DNA of 10,029 nt, from positions 1 through 10,029 of the forward strand of contig JAHHLP010000079.1 in assembly GCA_018679295.1 (NCBI GenBank), written 5' to 3'. The stretch is from Rhodothermia bacterium (lineage in GTDB: Bacteria; Bacteroidota; Rhodothermia; Rhodothermales; JABDKH01). The notes under the pieces are model-generated. The model had not been told where the DNA came from. It did no database searches and worked only from the letters and a program-made list of their open reading frames with translations. The position numbers were made by a program, and so were the translations under genes. Shown here in pieces: positions 1 through 6,966 of the stretch. Positions within the stretch are counted from its first letter, which is position 1. The number at the start of each line of letters is the position of its first letter.

Positions 1-1971
1 CGGGACGAGTGGTACGATTACCGCTATGTGAATCCAAACGTCAACGTCCTCCTGACAGTCGACGAGAAATCCTACAAACGTCCCAATGAGAAGCCGACTT
101 CCGACGCACACCCGATAGCGTGGTTTCACGAGTACGACGGAGGAAGGTCATTTTACACAGGGCTTGGGCATACGATCGAATCCTTCGCCGAACCGCTTTA
201 TCGACGTCACTTGCTAGGCGGCATTCGGTACGCCATGGGTGATGATGACCCGCTGAACTACCGCGACGACGGTGTTCGACCGCTCCCTACTCAGTTCAGA
301 AAGGTAATTCTGGAAGACAATCTTAATGAGCCGATGGAGCTCGATCTGCTGCCTGATGGTCGGGTCATATATATCGAGCGGCACGGGCGCGTGCGGATCC
401 ATGATCCAAAACAGGGTGCGATTGAGACCGCAGCGAAGCTGACGGTCACGACACTCGGCGAGGATGGCCTCCTCGGTATCGCCGTCGATCCCAATCACGC
501 CCGCAACCGATGGGTATACCTCTACTACTCACCTGCTGATGATCCGCCTAGACAGCGACTCTCTCGCTTCGAGCTTGCAGGAAGCCATATCACGACCTCC
601 ACGGAGATCGTCATGCTCGAGATCCCAACCCAGCGGGCCGACCCAAAACCGGGCTGCTGCCATAGCGGAGGATCTCTTGAATTCGATGCATCCGGCAACC
701 TCTACCTGTCGACAGGTGACAATACGAATCCGTTTGAATCCAATGGCTTTGCGCCTGTCGACGAGCGGCCGGAAAGAGCAATCTTTGACGCACAGCGAAC
801 GGCTGCGAACACCGCCGACTTCCGCGGTAAGATACTTCGCATCCGTCCGACGCCCGACGGGTCCTACTCGATACCGGATGGTAATCTGTTTCCAGCCGAC
901 GGCTCCCGCGGACGACCCGAGATCTACATCATGGGCAGCCGTAATCCTTTTAGGATGTCTGTCGACGATCATTCGGGTGACCTGGTCTGGGGCGATGTGG
1001 GCCCTGACGCTGGCCGTGACTCTACCGTGGGACCAAGAGGATATGACGAGGTGAATCGGGCATCGGCCGCAGGTAACTACGGCTGGCCGTACGCTATCGC
1101 CGACAATCAGGTGTACGCCGACTACGATTTCACGATCGGTGCATCCGAGCGGCGGTTCGACTGTGTCGATCCCGAGAACGACTCCCCAAACAACAGCGGT
1201 GCGCGACGCCTACCTCCGTGTCGCCCGGCATGGATCTGGTACTCATACGACAAGTCTGATCATTTCCCGCTCCTCGGCAGTGGCGGCAGAACGGCTATGG
1301 CGGGACCCGTCTACCGACACAAGGCCGGCACGAGCCCACCCGGTCTTCCGAAGTACTACGACGGCAAACTCTTTATCTATGAATGGATGAGAGGATGGAT
1401 AGCCGTCGTCGACATCGATTCTCCAGGCTGGCCCCCCGTCATGCAGTCGTACATGCCGGATACCGAGTTCTCGAGGCCGATGGACATGGTCATCGATAGG
1501 AACGGTGTCCTTTACCTGCTCGAATATGGAACCGAATGGGAGGCGCAGAATCCAGACGCCCGGCTGACCCGAATCGAGTACCGTGCTGCCGAGGACGCCT
1601 ACGTGGAGGAATCCGAATCGCGGCTCGCGGCAGCGGAGGCTTCGGGGCAACTCGGACTATCAAAACCGCATGCGGAAAAGGAACGTGGGCACCTAACCTC
1701 GTCGACATCGGCCGGTGAAGACATGGTTCGGGCCTCCGACTGCATGGCGTGCCACAGGGTAGATGAGCCCTCGATCGGACCTTCTTTCGTGGCGATCTCC
1801 GACCGCTATCGAGATCAGGACGATGTTCTGAGCATGCTGGCCGCCAAAGTCCGCACGGGCGGATCGGGTGTCTGGGGATCGCAGCCAATGGTTCCCCATC
1901 CGCAGCACAGTGCCGACGAGATCGAAGCGATGGTCGCGTACATCCTGAGCCTGCGGAGCACCGCAGACTAG
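1..1971 (+). CDS. ThuA / PQQ-dependent sugar dehydrogenase / cytochrome c fusion protein (5' end outside window)
   Basis: The reading frame is open from base 1, so the gene starts upstream; the in-frame GTG at 28 lies inside a conserved domain and is not a credible start. 656 residues are visible. Residues 1-80 are the C-terminal end of a ThuA-like domain (DEWYDYRY at 2-9, then WFHEYDGGRSFYTGLGH). Residues about 95-530 form a six-bladed propeller of the glucose/sorbosone dehydrogenase family, with GCCHSGG at 218-224 whose His is the likely catalytic base, plus the GSRNPFR and GNYGWP blocks. Residues about 575-656 are a class I cytochrome c with CMACH at 581-585 and a probable axial Met in QPMVPH. 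The family oxidises sugars with PQQ and passes electrons to haem; export is inferred because haem c is attached outside the cytoplasm. Substrate unknown. The propeller-to-haem linker is only about 45 residues, with no PKD-like domain. Confidence 0.93.
   Translation, partial: RDEWYDYRYVNPNVNVLLTVDEKSYKRPNEKPTSDAHPIAWFHEYDGGRSFYTGLGHTIESFAEPLYRRHLLGGIRYAMGDDDPLNYRDDGVRPLPTQFRKVILEDNLNEPMELDLLPDGRVIYIERHGRVRIHDPKQGAIETAAKLTVTTLGEDGLLGIAVDPNHARNRWVYLYYSPADDPPRQRLSRFELAGSHITTSTEIVMLEIPTQRADPKPGCCHSGGSLEFDASGNLYLSTGDNTNPFESNGFAPVDERPERAIFDAQRTAANTADFRGKILRIRPTPDGSYSIPDGNLFPADGSRGRPEIYIMGSRNPFRMSVDDHSGDLVWGDVGPDAGRDSTVGPRGYDEVNRASAAGNYGWPYAIADNQVYADYDFTIGASERRFDCVDPENDSPNNSGARRLPPCRPAWIWYSYDKSDHFPLLGSGGRTAMAGPVYRHKAGTSPPGLPKYYDGKLFIYEWMRGWIAVVDIDSPGWPPVMQSYMPDTEFSRPMDMVIDRNGVLYLLEYGTEWEAQNPDARLTRIEYRAAEDAYVEESESRLAAAEASGQLGLSKPHAEKERGHLTSSTSAGEDMVRASDCMACHRVDEPSIGPSFVAISDRYRDQDDVLSMLAAKVRTGGSGVWGSQPMVPHPQHSADEIEAMVAYILSLRSTAD
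1951..1966. terminator. GC-rich hairpin at a convergent gene junction, possible terminator
   Basis: A perfect 6-bp stem (CTGCGG / CCGCAG) closes a 4-nt AGCA loop, overlapping the last codons of the dehydrogenase gene and lying about 15 nt beyond the stop of the opposing ABC-F gene. It could serve both genes. No T-run follows on either strand, so it is not a canonical intrinsic terminator and may simply be coding sequence. Confidence 0.3.
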
Positions 1972-1981
1972 ACCGTCCGCG

Positions 1982-4015
1982 TCAAGCACCAACTTGCTCG
2001 GCCAACAGCTCCCATTCCCGGTAGACTTCTTCGAGGCGATCCTTTACGATGGTGTACTGGGCGGTGATAACTCTGACCTGCTCACCGTCTTCGTAGATGC
2101 CCGGATCTGCCAACTGTGTTTCCAGCTCGGATTTCTGCTCCTCCAACTTGAGTATGTCCTCCTCGGCCTTGTCGTACAGCGCGCGGACCTGTCGCGGCGT
2201 AAGCGCATCATACTCCTCCAACTTACCCTCTCGAAGCTCCTGGTATCGGCGGTTGCGCTCCTCCGCCTCGCGCCGCTTCTGCTCCTTGGATTTAGGCCCA
2301 CCAGACGCTGACCTCGACTCCTTCACCACCGGGCCCGTCTGATCGGAGCCTGCCGCCACCGGCGACTCGCGCATTCGATCAGGCCTTGTGCCATGCTCGA
2401 GAAACCACTGATATTCCGAGTACGTCCCGTCGTACGTTCGGACTTCACCCTCACCAACGTACCACACCTTATTGGCAACCTGGTCGAGGAAGTGCCGATC
2501 GTGGCTAACTACGACGAAGGAACCGCCGTACTGAGCGAGCGCCTCAATGAGGACGTTGATCGACTTGATGTCGAGGTGGTTAGTCGGCTCGTCCAGAATC
2601 AGGAAGTTGGCCGGGTGAAGGAGCGTTCGCGCAAAAGCCACCCTGCTCTTCTCCCCACCGGACAACACGCGTGTCTCCTTATACACGTCGTCGCCGGTGA
2701 ACAGGAATGCCCCAAGAATTGTCCGCAGCTCGGTCTCGTTCTGGCCCTGTGCCACCTCCTTAAGTGATTCCAGAACGGAAAGGTCGGGTTGAAGTGTGTC
2801 CGCCTGGTGCTGCGCGAAGAATGTCGTACCGACGTTGTAGCCCTCGGTGCGCGTACCGGAGAACTCCTCAGTGCCATTTAGTATTCGGGCGAGCGTGGAC
2901 TTACCGGCTCCGTTCTTCCCGATCAATGCTATTTTGTCCCCTCGCTGAATCGTAAGCGGTCCGGCGTCCCGAAACACTTCCACGCTTCCCTCCTCCGTTT
3001 CGTACGTCTTGCTGAAACGTGATATGTCGATGACAACCTTACCAGATCGCCGCGGCTCGGGGAATCGAATCCGGATCTCCGCTTCTTCCGACTCCGGGGG
3101 CGGAATGCGCTCAAGCTTCTCGAGCATCTTGACCCGACTCTGGACTTGCCGCGCCTTCGTGTTCTTGTACCGAAAGCGCTCGATGAACCGCTCTGTGTCT
3201 GCGATCTGTTTCTGTTGGTTCTCGTATGCAGCGCGCTGCAGTTCACGTCGGTGAACGCGCTCTTCCAGATAGTAGGAGTAGTTACCGGCGTACTCCGTGA
3301 TCTGACCACGGGATAGTTCCGCGATCGTATCGACCATCCGGTCCAGGAAGTAGCGATCATGTGAGACGATAACGACGGTGCCCCTATAGCTCCTCAGGTA
3401 GCTTTCCAGCCAGTCGATGCTGACGATATCGAGGTGATTTGTCGGTTCGTCTAGCAGCAAATACTCCGGTTCGCGAAGGAGTATCTTCGCGAGCGCAACC
3501 CTCATCCTCCAGCCGCCCGAGAAAGTACTCATTGGCCTATCGAGTTCGTCGGGCTCGAAGCCGAGGCCGAGAAGCACCGATTCGGTCTTCGGGCGCACGA
3601 GGTGTGATTCGGCGGCATTCAGATCCACGTGCACTCGATCGAGTTCGTTAAGGAGGCGGCGATAGGAATCGGTTTCGTGGTCGTCCGCTGACGCAATTTC
3701 CGCGGTGAGTGCCTTCTCCAAAGCTTGCAGGGCAAGGACGTGTTCAAACGCCGAAAGGGCTTCCTCGACGACAGTCCGCTCCGAACCTCGCTCCTGAGCG
3801 TCCTGCGCGAGATACCCGACGGTGTCCGATCCAGCCATGGTCACCGTGCCGGAATCCACGCCTTGCAGATCTGCCAGAACTCTTAGCAGCGTCGACTTTC
3901 CAGCGCCATTAGGACCGATAAGCCCTATGCGCCGATTTGGCTTGACCGTCCATGTGAGCTCATCAAGTACCTTCTGACCACCGAATGCTAGAGATATGTT
4001 TTGAACCTGAATCAC
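1982..4015 (-). CDS. ABC-F family ATPase, ribosome-associated (Uup/EttA/YheS-like)
   Basis: A soluble 677-residue protein with two ABC ATPase domains and no membrane segment. Domain 1: Walker A GPNGAGKS 34-41, signature SGG 166-168, Walker B LLLDEP 186-191, switch His 219. Domain 2: Walker A GKNGAGKS 366-373, signature LSGGE 451-455, Walker B LILDEP 472-477, switch His 505. Residues about 240-320 form the charged helical linker that in ABC-F proteins reaches toward the peptidyl-tRNA site of the ribosome. Residues about 575-677 form a basic, coiled-coil C-terminal domain as in Uup and YheS. Known members act on stalled ribosomes, in translation regulation or in antibiotic protection; which role applies here cannot be read from sequence. 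The start is GTG, with an in-frame stop at 4037-4039 and no other good start between; no strong ribosome binding site is visible. Both catalytic sites look intact. Confidence 0.95.
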   Translation of the reverse strand: MIQVQNISLAFGGQKVLDELTWTVKPNRRIGLIGPNGAGKSTLLRVLADLQGVDSGTVTMAGSDTVGYLAQDAQERGSERTVVEEALSAFEHVLALQALEKALTAEIASADDHETDSYRRLLNELDRVHVDLNAAESHLVRPKTESVLLGLGFEPDELDRPMSTFSGGWRMRVALAKILLREPEYLLLDEPTNHLDIVSIDWLESYLRSYRGTVVIVSHDRYFLDRMVDTIAELSRGQITEYAGNYSYYLEERVHRRELQRAAYENQQKQIADTERFIERFRYKNTKARQVQSRVKMLEKLERIPPPESEEAEIRIRFPEPRRSGKVVIDISRFSKTYETEEGSVEVFRDAGPLTIQRGDKIALIGKNGAGKSTLARILNGTEEFSGTRTEGYNVGTTFFAQHQADTLQPDLSVLESLKEVAQGQNETELRTILGAFLFTGDDVYKETRVLSGGEKSRVAFARTLLHPANFLILDEPTNHLDIKSINVLIEALAQYGGSFVVVSHDRHFLDQVANKVWYVGEGEVRTYDGTYSEYQWFLEHGTRPDRMRESPVAAGSDQTGPVVKESRSASGGPKSKEQKRREAEERNRRYQELREGKLEEYDALTPRQVRALYDKAEEDILKLEEQKSELETQLADPGIYEDGEQVRVITAQYTIVKDRLEEVYREWELLAEQVGA

Positions 4016-4036
4016 CGAAGCCGATCGGGCCTGTCT

Positions 4037-4090
4037 TTACTGGGTATTGTTCGCAATGGACTGTCTGATCGCCTTCCAATGCGCTTCCAT
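4037..4090 (-). other. Possible 17-codon leader ORF upstream of the ABC-F gene
   Basis: On the minus strand an ATG at 4090 opens a 17-codon ORF (MEAHWKAIRQSIANNTQ) ending in TAA, 21 nt before the GTG of the ABC-F gene and in the same frame. A purine-rich GAAGGA sits just before the ATG, closer than ideal. Some antibiotic-responsive ABC-F genes are controlled by leader-peptide attenuation, which makes this worth noting. The frame stays open further upstream to 4339, against the amidohydrolase start, so the short ORF may be chance. Confidence 0.2.
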
Positions 4091-4119
4091 AGTCCTTCGA
4101 TCCCGCGACGCTTCACTAA

Positions 4120-4173
4120 GCGATCTCCAACATCGCGATGCGGGGACTTGCATTGAAGGCCGTGCCTTCGCAA
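4120..4173. promoter_or_regulatory. Two stem-loops in the divergent intergenic region
   Basis: Between the ABC-F gene and the first amidohydrolase are a short hairpin GCGAT-N7-ATCGC (4120-4136), overlapped by the 10-bp palindrome CATCGCGATG (4131-4140), and a stronger hairpin GAAGGC-CGT-GCCTTC (4155-4169) that can extend to TT/AA pairs at 4153-4154 and 4172-4173 across a 2-nt bulge. They could be operators or leader structures for either gene. No other feature is visible in the roughly 190-nt gap. Confidence 0.3.
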
Positions 4174-4174
4174 C

Positions 4175-4200
4175 TTGACGTGAAATCGCCTTCTTACAAT
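4175..4200 (+). promoter_or_regulatory. Weak candidate promoter for the amidohydrolase pair
   Basis: TTGACG at 4175-4180 resembles a -35 box and TACAAT at 4195-4200 a -10 box, but the 14-nt spacer is shorter than the usual 17. The TACAAT is only 8 nt before the TTG start at 4209, which would make the transcript nearly leaderless. Consensus match only. Confidence 0.22.
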
Positions 4201-4208
4201 TCAATTCC

Positions 4209-5624
4209 TTGACTGTAACTACCCTCAGGCGATCCGGACGCTGGGCTGTCTTGGTCGCGTCGATGTTAATAATATGGCCGGGATGCACATCCTCGGAGCG
4301 CGCCGTATCCCGATCCTCTGCTGACTGGTTCCTCCCCACGAGCCAGGATCGAATACAGTATCCGTCAACATACGAGCCGCGCAGCTACGGTCCTGTAGCC
4401 ATCGTGAACGCCACAATAATGACTGCAGCCGGTGACGAGTGGACCGGCGCCTCCATAGTACTCCGAAACGGCCGAATCGAATCGGTGGGTACAAACGTCG
4501 ACGTGCCAGAGGACGCCGCGGTCGTCGACGGAACGGACAAGTTTGTGACACCGGGACTGATCGACACTCACAGCCACATGGGTGTCTATTCCGCACCCGG
4601 AACAGCTGCCGAGTCCGACGGCAACGAGGCGGTGAAGCCTAACACGGCACACGTATGGGCCGAGCATTCTGTTTGGCCACAGGACCCCCAATTTCCGCTG
4701 GCAGTCGCCGGAGGCATCACAACAGCGCAGATCCTGCCCGGCTCGGCTAACCTCATCGGAGGCCGAAGCGTCACACTCAAGCTGGTGCCGGCACGGTCGG
4801 TACAGGAGATGAAATTCCCCGGCGCTCCGTACGGCCTGAAGATGGCCTGCGGAGAAAATCCGAAGCGCGTTTACAAGTCCAAGGGCGGACCAGCAACCCG
4901 AATGGGTAACATGGCCGGATACCGTGATGCGTTCGCGGAAGCCGAGAACTACCGGACGCTCTGGGAAAAATGGCGCCGCGACAAGACGGCATCGCCGCCA
5001 GAAAGAGATCTGGCTAAGGAGACGCTGGTGCAGGTAATGAAGGGAAACATCGCCGTCCACAACCACTGCTACCGGGCGGACGAGATGATGCAGATGCTGG
5101 ACCTCGCGAGGGAGTTCGGCTTTGAGATCCGATCCTTCCACCACGCCGTCGAGGCCTATAAGATTGCCGATCGCCTCGCCGAAGCCGGCACCGCATCATC
5201 CATATGGGCCGACTGGTGGGGATTCAAGGAGGAGTCGATGGACGGCATTCCGGAGAATGCGGCGATCCTGACAGCGACAGGCGCCCGTGCGATCATTCAT
5301 TCGGACAGCGGCGTCGGAATCCAACGCCTCAATCAGGAGGCGGCGAAAGCGTACTATGCAGGGCTTGCCGCCGGTATACCTCTCTCACGAGATCAGGCGA
5401 TTCGGTGGATCACGGCAAACCCGGCGTGGGCGCTTAAGATCGACAACGTAACCGGTACTCTCGAGCCGGGTAAGATGGCAGACGTTGTGGTCTGGAGCGG
5501 CGATCCATTCTCCGTCTACTCCACAGTTGAGTCGGTATATAATGATGGATGGCTCGCGTATGATCGAGCGGCGCGCAATCCGGCGTGGCGCACGGATTTC
5601 GAGATTACGAGAGGTGTCGAATGA
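4209..5624 (+). CDS. Exported metal-dependent amidohydrolase, COG1228 imidazolonepropionase-like, probable lipoprotein
   Basis: 471 residues. The TTG start is chosen because it is the only start after the in-frame stop at 4176-4178 that gives a full signal sequence: RR at 7-8, a hydrophobic stretch 13-23, then WPGC with Cys26 as probable lipidation site (an atypical lipobox). The mature part is an amidohydrolase barrel with flanking beta-sandwich: TPGLIDTHSH with metal-binding H121 and H123, GLKMACGENPK with candidate carboxylated K211, H284/H286, H311/H312 and SDSG with D366. The C-terminal block GTLEPGKMADVVVWSGDPF (about 416-434) is typical of the family. Characterised COG1228 relatives include X-Pro and X-Arg dipeptidases as well as imidazolone and cyclic-amide hydrolases, so the substrate is open. 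The stop codon overlaps the next gene's ATG (ATGA), indicating an operon. No clear ribosome binding site precedes the TTG. Confidence 0.9.
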   Translation: MTVTTLRRSGRWAVLVASMLIIWPGCTSSERAVSRSSADWFLPTSQDRIQYPSTYEPRSYGPVAIVNATIMTAAGDEWTGASIVLRNGRIESVGTNVDVPEDAAVVDGTDKFVTPGLIDTHSHMGVYSAPGTAAESDGNEAVKPNTAHVWAEHSVWPQDPQFPLAVAGGITTAQILPGSANLIGGRSVTLKLVPARSVQEMKFPGAPYGLKMACGENPKRVYKSKGGPATRMGNMAGYRDAFAEAENYRTLWEKWRRDKTASPPERDLAKETLVQVMKGNIAVHNHCYRADEMMQMLDLAREFGFEIRSFHHAVEAYKIADRLAEAGTASSIWADWWGFKEESMDGIPENAAILTATGARAIIHSDSGVGIQRLNQEAAKAYYAGLAAGIPLSRDQAIRWITANPAWALKIDNVTGTLEPGKMADVVVWSGDPFSVYSTVESVYNDGWLAYDRAARNPAWRTDFEITRGVE

Positions 5625-6907
5625 GAGCGGCGCTTCAGAGAGGACGTGCTTGGTTGCGCTTCGGGGCCTCAGTTGTGGCCACCGTAACGCTTTGCGCTGC
5701 CACCAACGCGGGAGCGCAAACTACAGCGCTGGTTGGTGGTAGTGTCTATCCCGTGAGCGGTCCGCCCATAGAAAATGGAACTGTTCTTATTGCGGGAGAC
5801 ACCATACTTGCTGTCGGACGCGACCTCGAGGTGCCCGAGGGGGCGTTCGTACTCGACGTTTCGGGCAAGGTCGTGACGCCCGGCTTTATTCATGCAAATG
5901 CTCAGGTCGGTTTGATCGAGATCGGCTCCTCGACGATAGAGTCGCGGGTCAACGACAATCATGTCGCAGCCGGCCTGTCTTTGGTCGACGCCGTCAATCC
6001 GGCATCACAACTGATTCCGGTTACGAGAGCCGGTGGTGTCACGACTGTCATCTCGGTGCCTACCGGCGGACTCATCTCGGGCCAGGCGATTGCGCTGAGT
6101 TTGTCGGGCGAATCTGTGGACGACATGCTTGTTCTGGCTCCCGCGGCCATAGTCGGTCGGGCCAACCGATCTGCACGATCGTATGCGGGTGGCTCCCTGG
6201 CCGGTGTCTTTTCGCGGCTTCGAACGCTATTTCGGGACGCGCAGCAATACCGCGACAACGAGAGTGAGTACGACGCAAACCGGCTGCGCGAACTGTCTGC
6301 CTCCAAGGCGGATCTCGAAGCGCTTCTCCCTTTGTTCGACGGCGAGTTGCCGCTCCTTCTAACGGCAAACCGCCGAAGCGACATTGAAGCGGCTCTCCGC
6401 CTTTCCGAGGAGTTCGAATTCCGCCTTCTGCTTCGTGGAGGTAAGGAGGCATGGACGGTGGCGCCCAAACTTGCACAAGCAGGTGTTGCGGTAATCCTGG
6501 ATCCACTCGAGAACATACCGACTTACGACGGCCTGCAGACCCGACTCGATAACGCAGCCATATTGTCGAGTGCGGGAGTGTCCGTATCCTTCACGGTCAG
6601 TGAAGAGTACAACCCGCGCCTGTTGAAGCAACAGGCCGGAAACGCGGTCGCCTATGGAATGTCGTGGGACGACGCCCTTCGCGCGGTAACAATCAATCCT
6701 GCAGAGGCCTTCTCGCTGGATAGTATTCTCGGGTCAATCGAGCAAGGCAAGAAAGCCGACCTTGTGGTGTGGAGCGGCGAACCGTTTGAGCTCTCATCCT
6801 ACCCGGAAATGGTCATGATCGCAGGACAAGAGGCCTCAATTCGATCACGACAGACCCTACTGATGGAGCGCTATCGGGACATGTTGTCCGTCGGAGGAAA
6901 TCAGTAG
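5621..6907 (+). CDS. Exported amidohydrolase-like protein without metal ligands (probable pseudoenzyme partner)
   Basis: 428 residues from the ATG at 5621, which overlaps the previous stop by 4 nt and has GAGG 6 nt upstream; the frame extends upstream to an ATG at 5585, but that start would add residues in front of the signal peptide and overlap the neighbour more. A Sec signal peptide spans 1-32 with likely cleavage AGA|Q. The fold matches COG1228 amidohydrolases: VVTPGFI at 84-90, AGGVTTVISVPTGG, and a terminal block SIEQGKKADLVVWSGEPF (372-389) nearly matching its neighbour. Aligned to the upstream gene, the HxH becomes N93-A94-Q95, the HNH region becomes TAN (248-250), the HH becomes RG (272-273) and the catalytic Asp becomes Ser327 or an adjacent non-acidic residue. 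Hydrolysis by the usual mechanism is therefore unlikely; a structural, regulatory or binding role with the coupled enzyme is inferred. Confidence 0.88.
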   Translation: MRAALQRGRAWLRFGASVVATVTLCAATNAGAQTTALVGGSVYPVSGPPIENGTVLIAGDTILAVGRDLEVPEGAFVLDVSGKVVTPGFIHANAQVGLIEIGSSTIESRVNDNHVAAGLSLVDAVNPASQLIPVTRAGGVTTVISVPTGGLISGQAIALSLSGESVDDMLVLAPAAIVGRANRSARSYAGGSLAGVFSRLRTLFRDAQQYRDNESEYDANRLRELSASKADLEALLPLFDGELPLLLTANRRSDIEAALRLSEEFEFRLLLRGGKEAWTVAPKLAQAGVAVILDPLENIPTYDGLQTRLDNAAILSSAGVSVSFTVSEEYNPRLLKQQAGNAVAYGMSWDDALRAVTINPAEAFSLDSILGSIEQGKKADLVVWSGEPFELSSYPEMVMIAGQEASIRSRQTLLMERYRDMLSVGGNQ

Positions 6908-6928
6908 GTATGAGGTTGACCGCTCCAT

Positions 6929-6963
6929 AATGTGAAGAGATTGATTCAGCAGAAAATCACATT
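6929..6963. promoter_or_regulatory. 7-bp inverted repeat in front of the B12-binding protein gene
   Basis: AATGTGA (6929-6935) and TCACATT (6957-6963) are perfect inverted copies 21 nt apart, ending 3 nt before the ATG at 6967. They could be operator half-sites two DNA turns apart, or the base of a weak stem hiding the start. The TGTGA/TCACA halves resemble CRP half-sites, but the spacing (21 rather than 6) does not fit CRP. CATAAT at 6926-6931 overlaps the left arm and resembles a -10 box, with no matching -35. Confidence 0.3.
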
Positions 6964-6966
6964 GGT

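Noticed and set aside
28..30. GTG at 28 as the start of the dehydrogenase gene
   Set aside because: The codons before it (DEWYDYRY) belong to the conserved ThuA domain, so the gene begins upstream of the window.
464..1054. 196-codon plus-strand ORF and the opposing 147-codon ORF at 529-972
   Set aside because: Both lie inside the PQQ-dehydrogenase domain in other frames and show Ser/Thr/Arg-rich shadow composition.
4037..4339. 100-codon minus-strand ORF across the divergent intergenic region
   Set aside because: It overlaps the signal-peptide region of the amidohydrolase and resembles no known family; only its last 17 codons are kept, as a speculative leader ORF.
4365..5144. 259-codon ORF on the minus strand
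   Set aside because: It is fully antisense to the first amidohydrolase, whose conserved motifs are clear; the translated product is rich in Cys, Arg and His with no recognisable domain.
5959..6516. 185-codon ORF on the minus strand
   Set aside because: Antisense shadow of the second amidohydrolase, with low-complexity Ser/Arg/Ala composition typical of a reverse frame in GC-rich coding DNA.
6931..6961. CRP-type site from TGTGA and TCACA
   Set aside because: The halves are 21 nt apart, whereas CRP/FNR-type sites have about 6; kept only as an uncharacterised inverted repeat.
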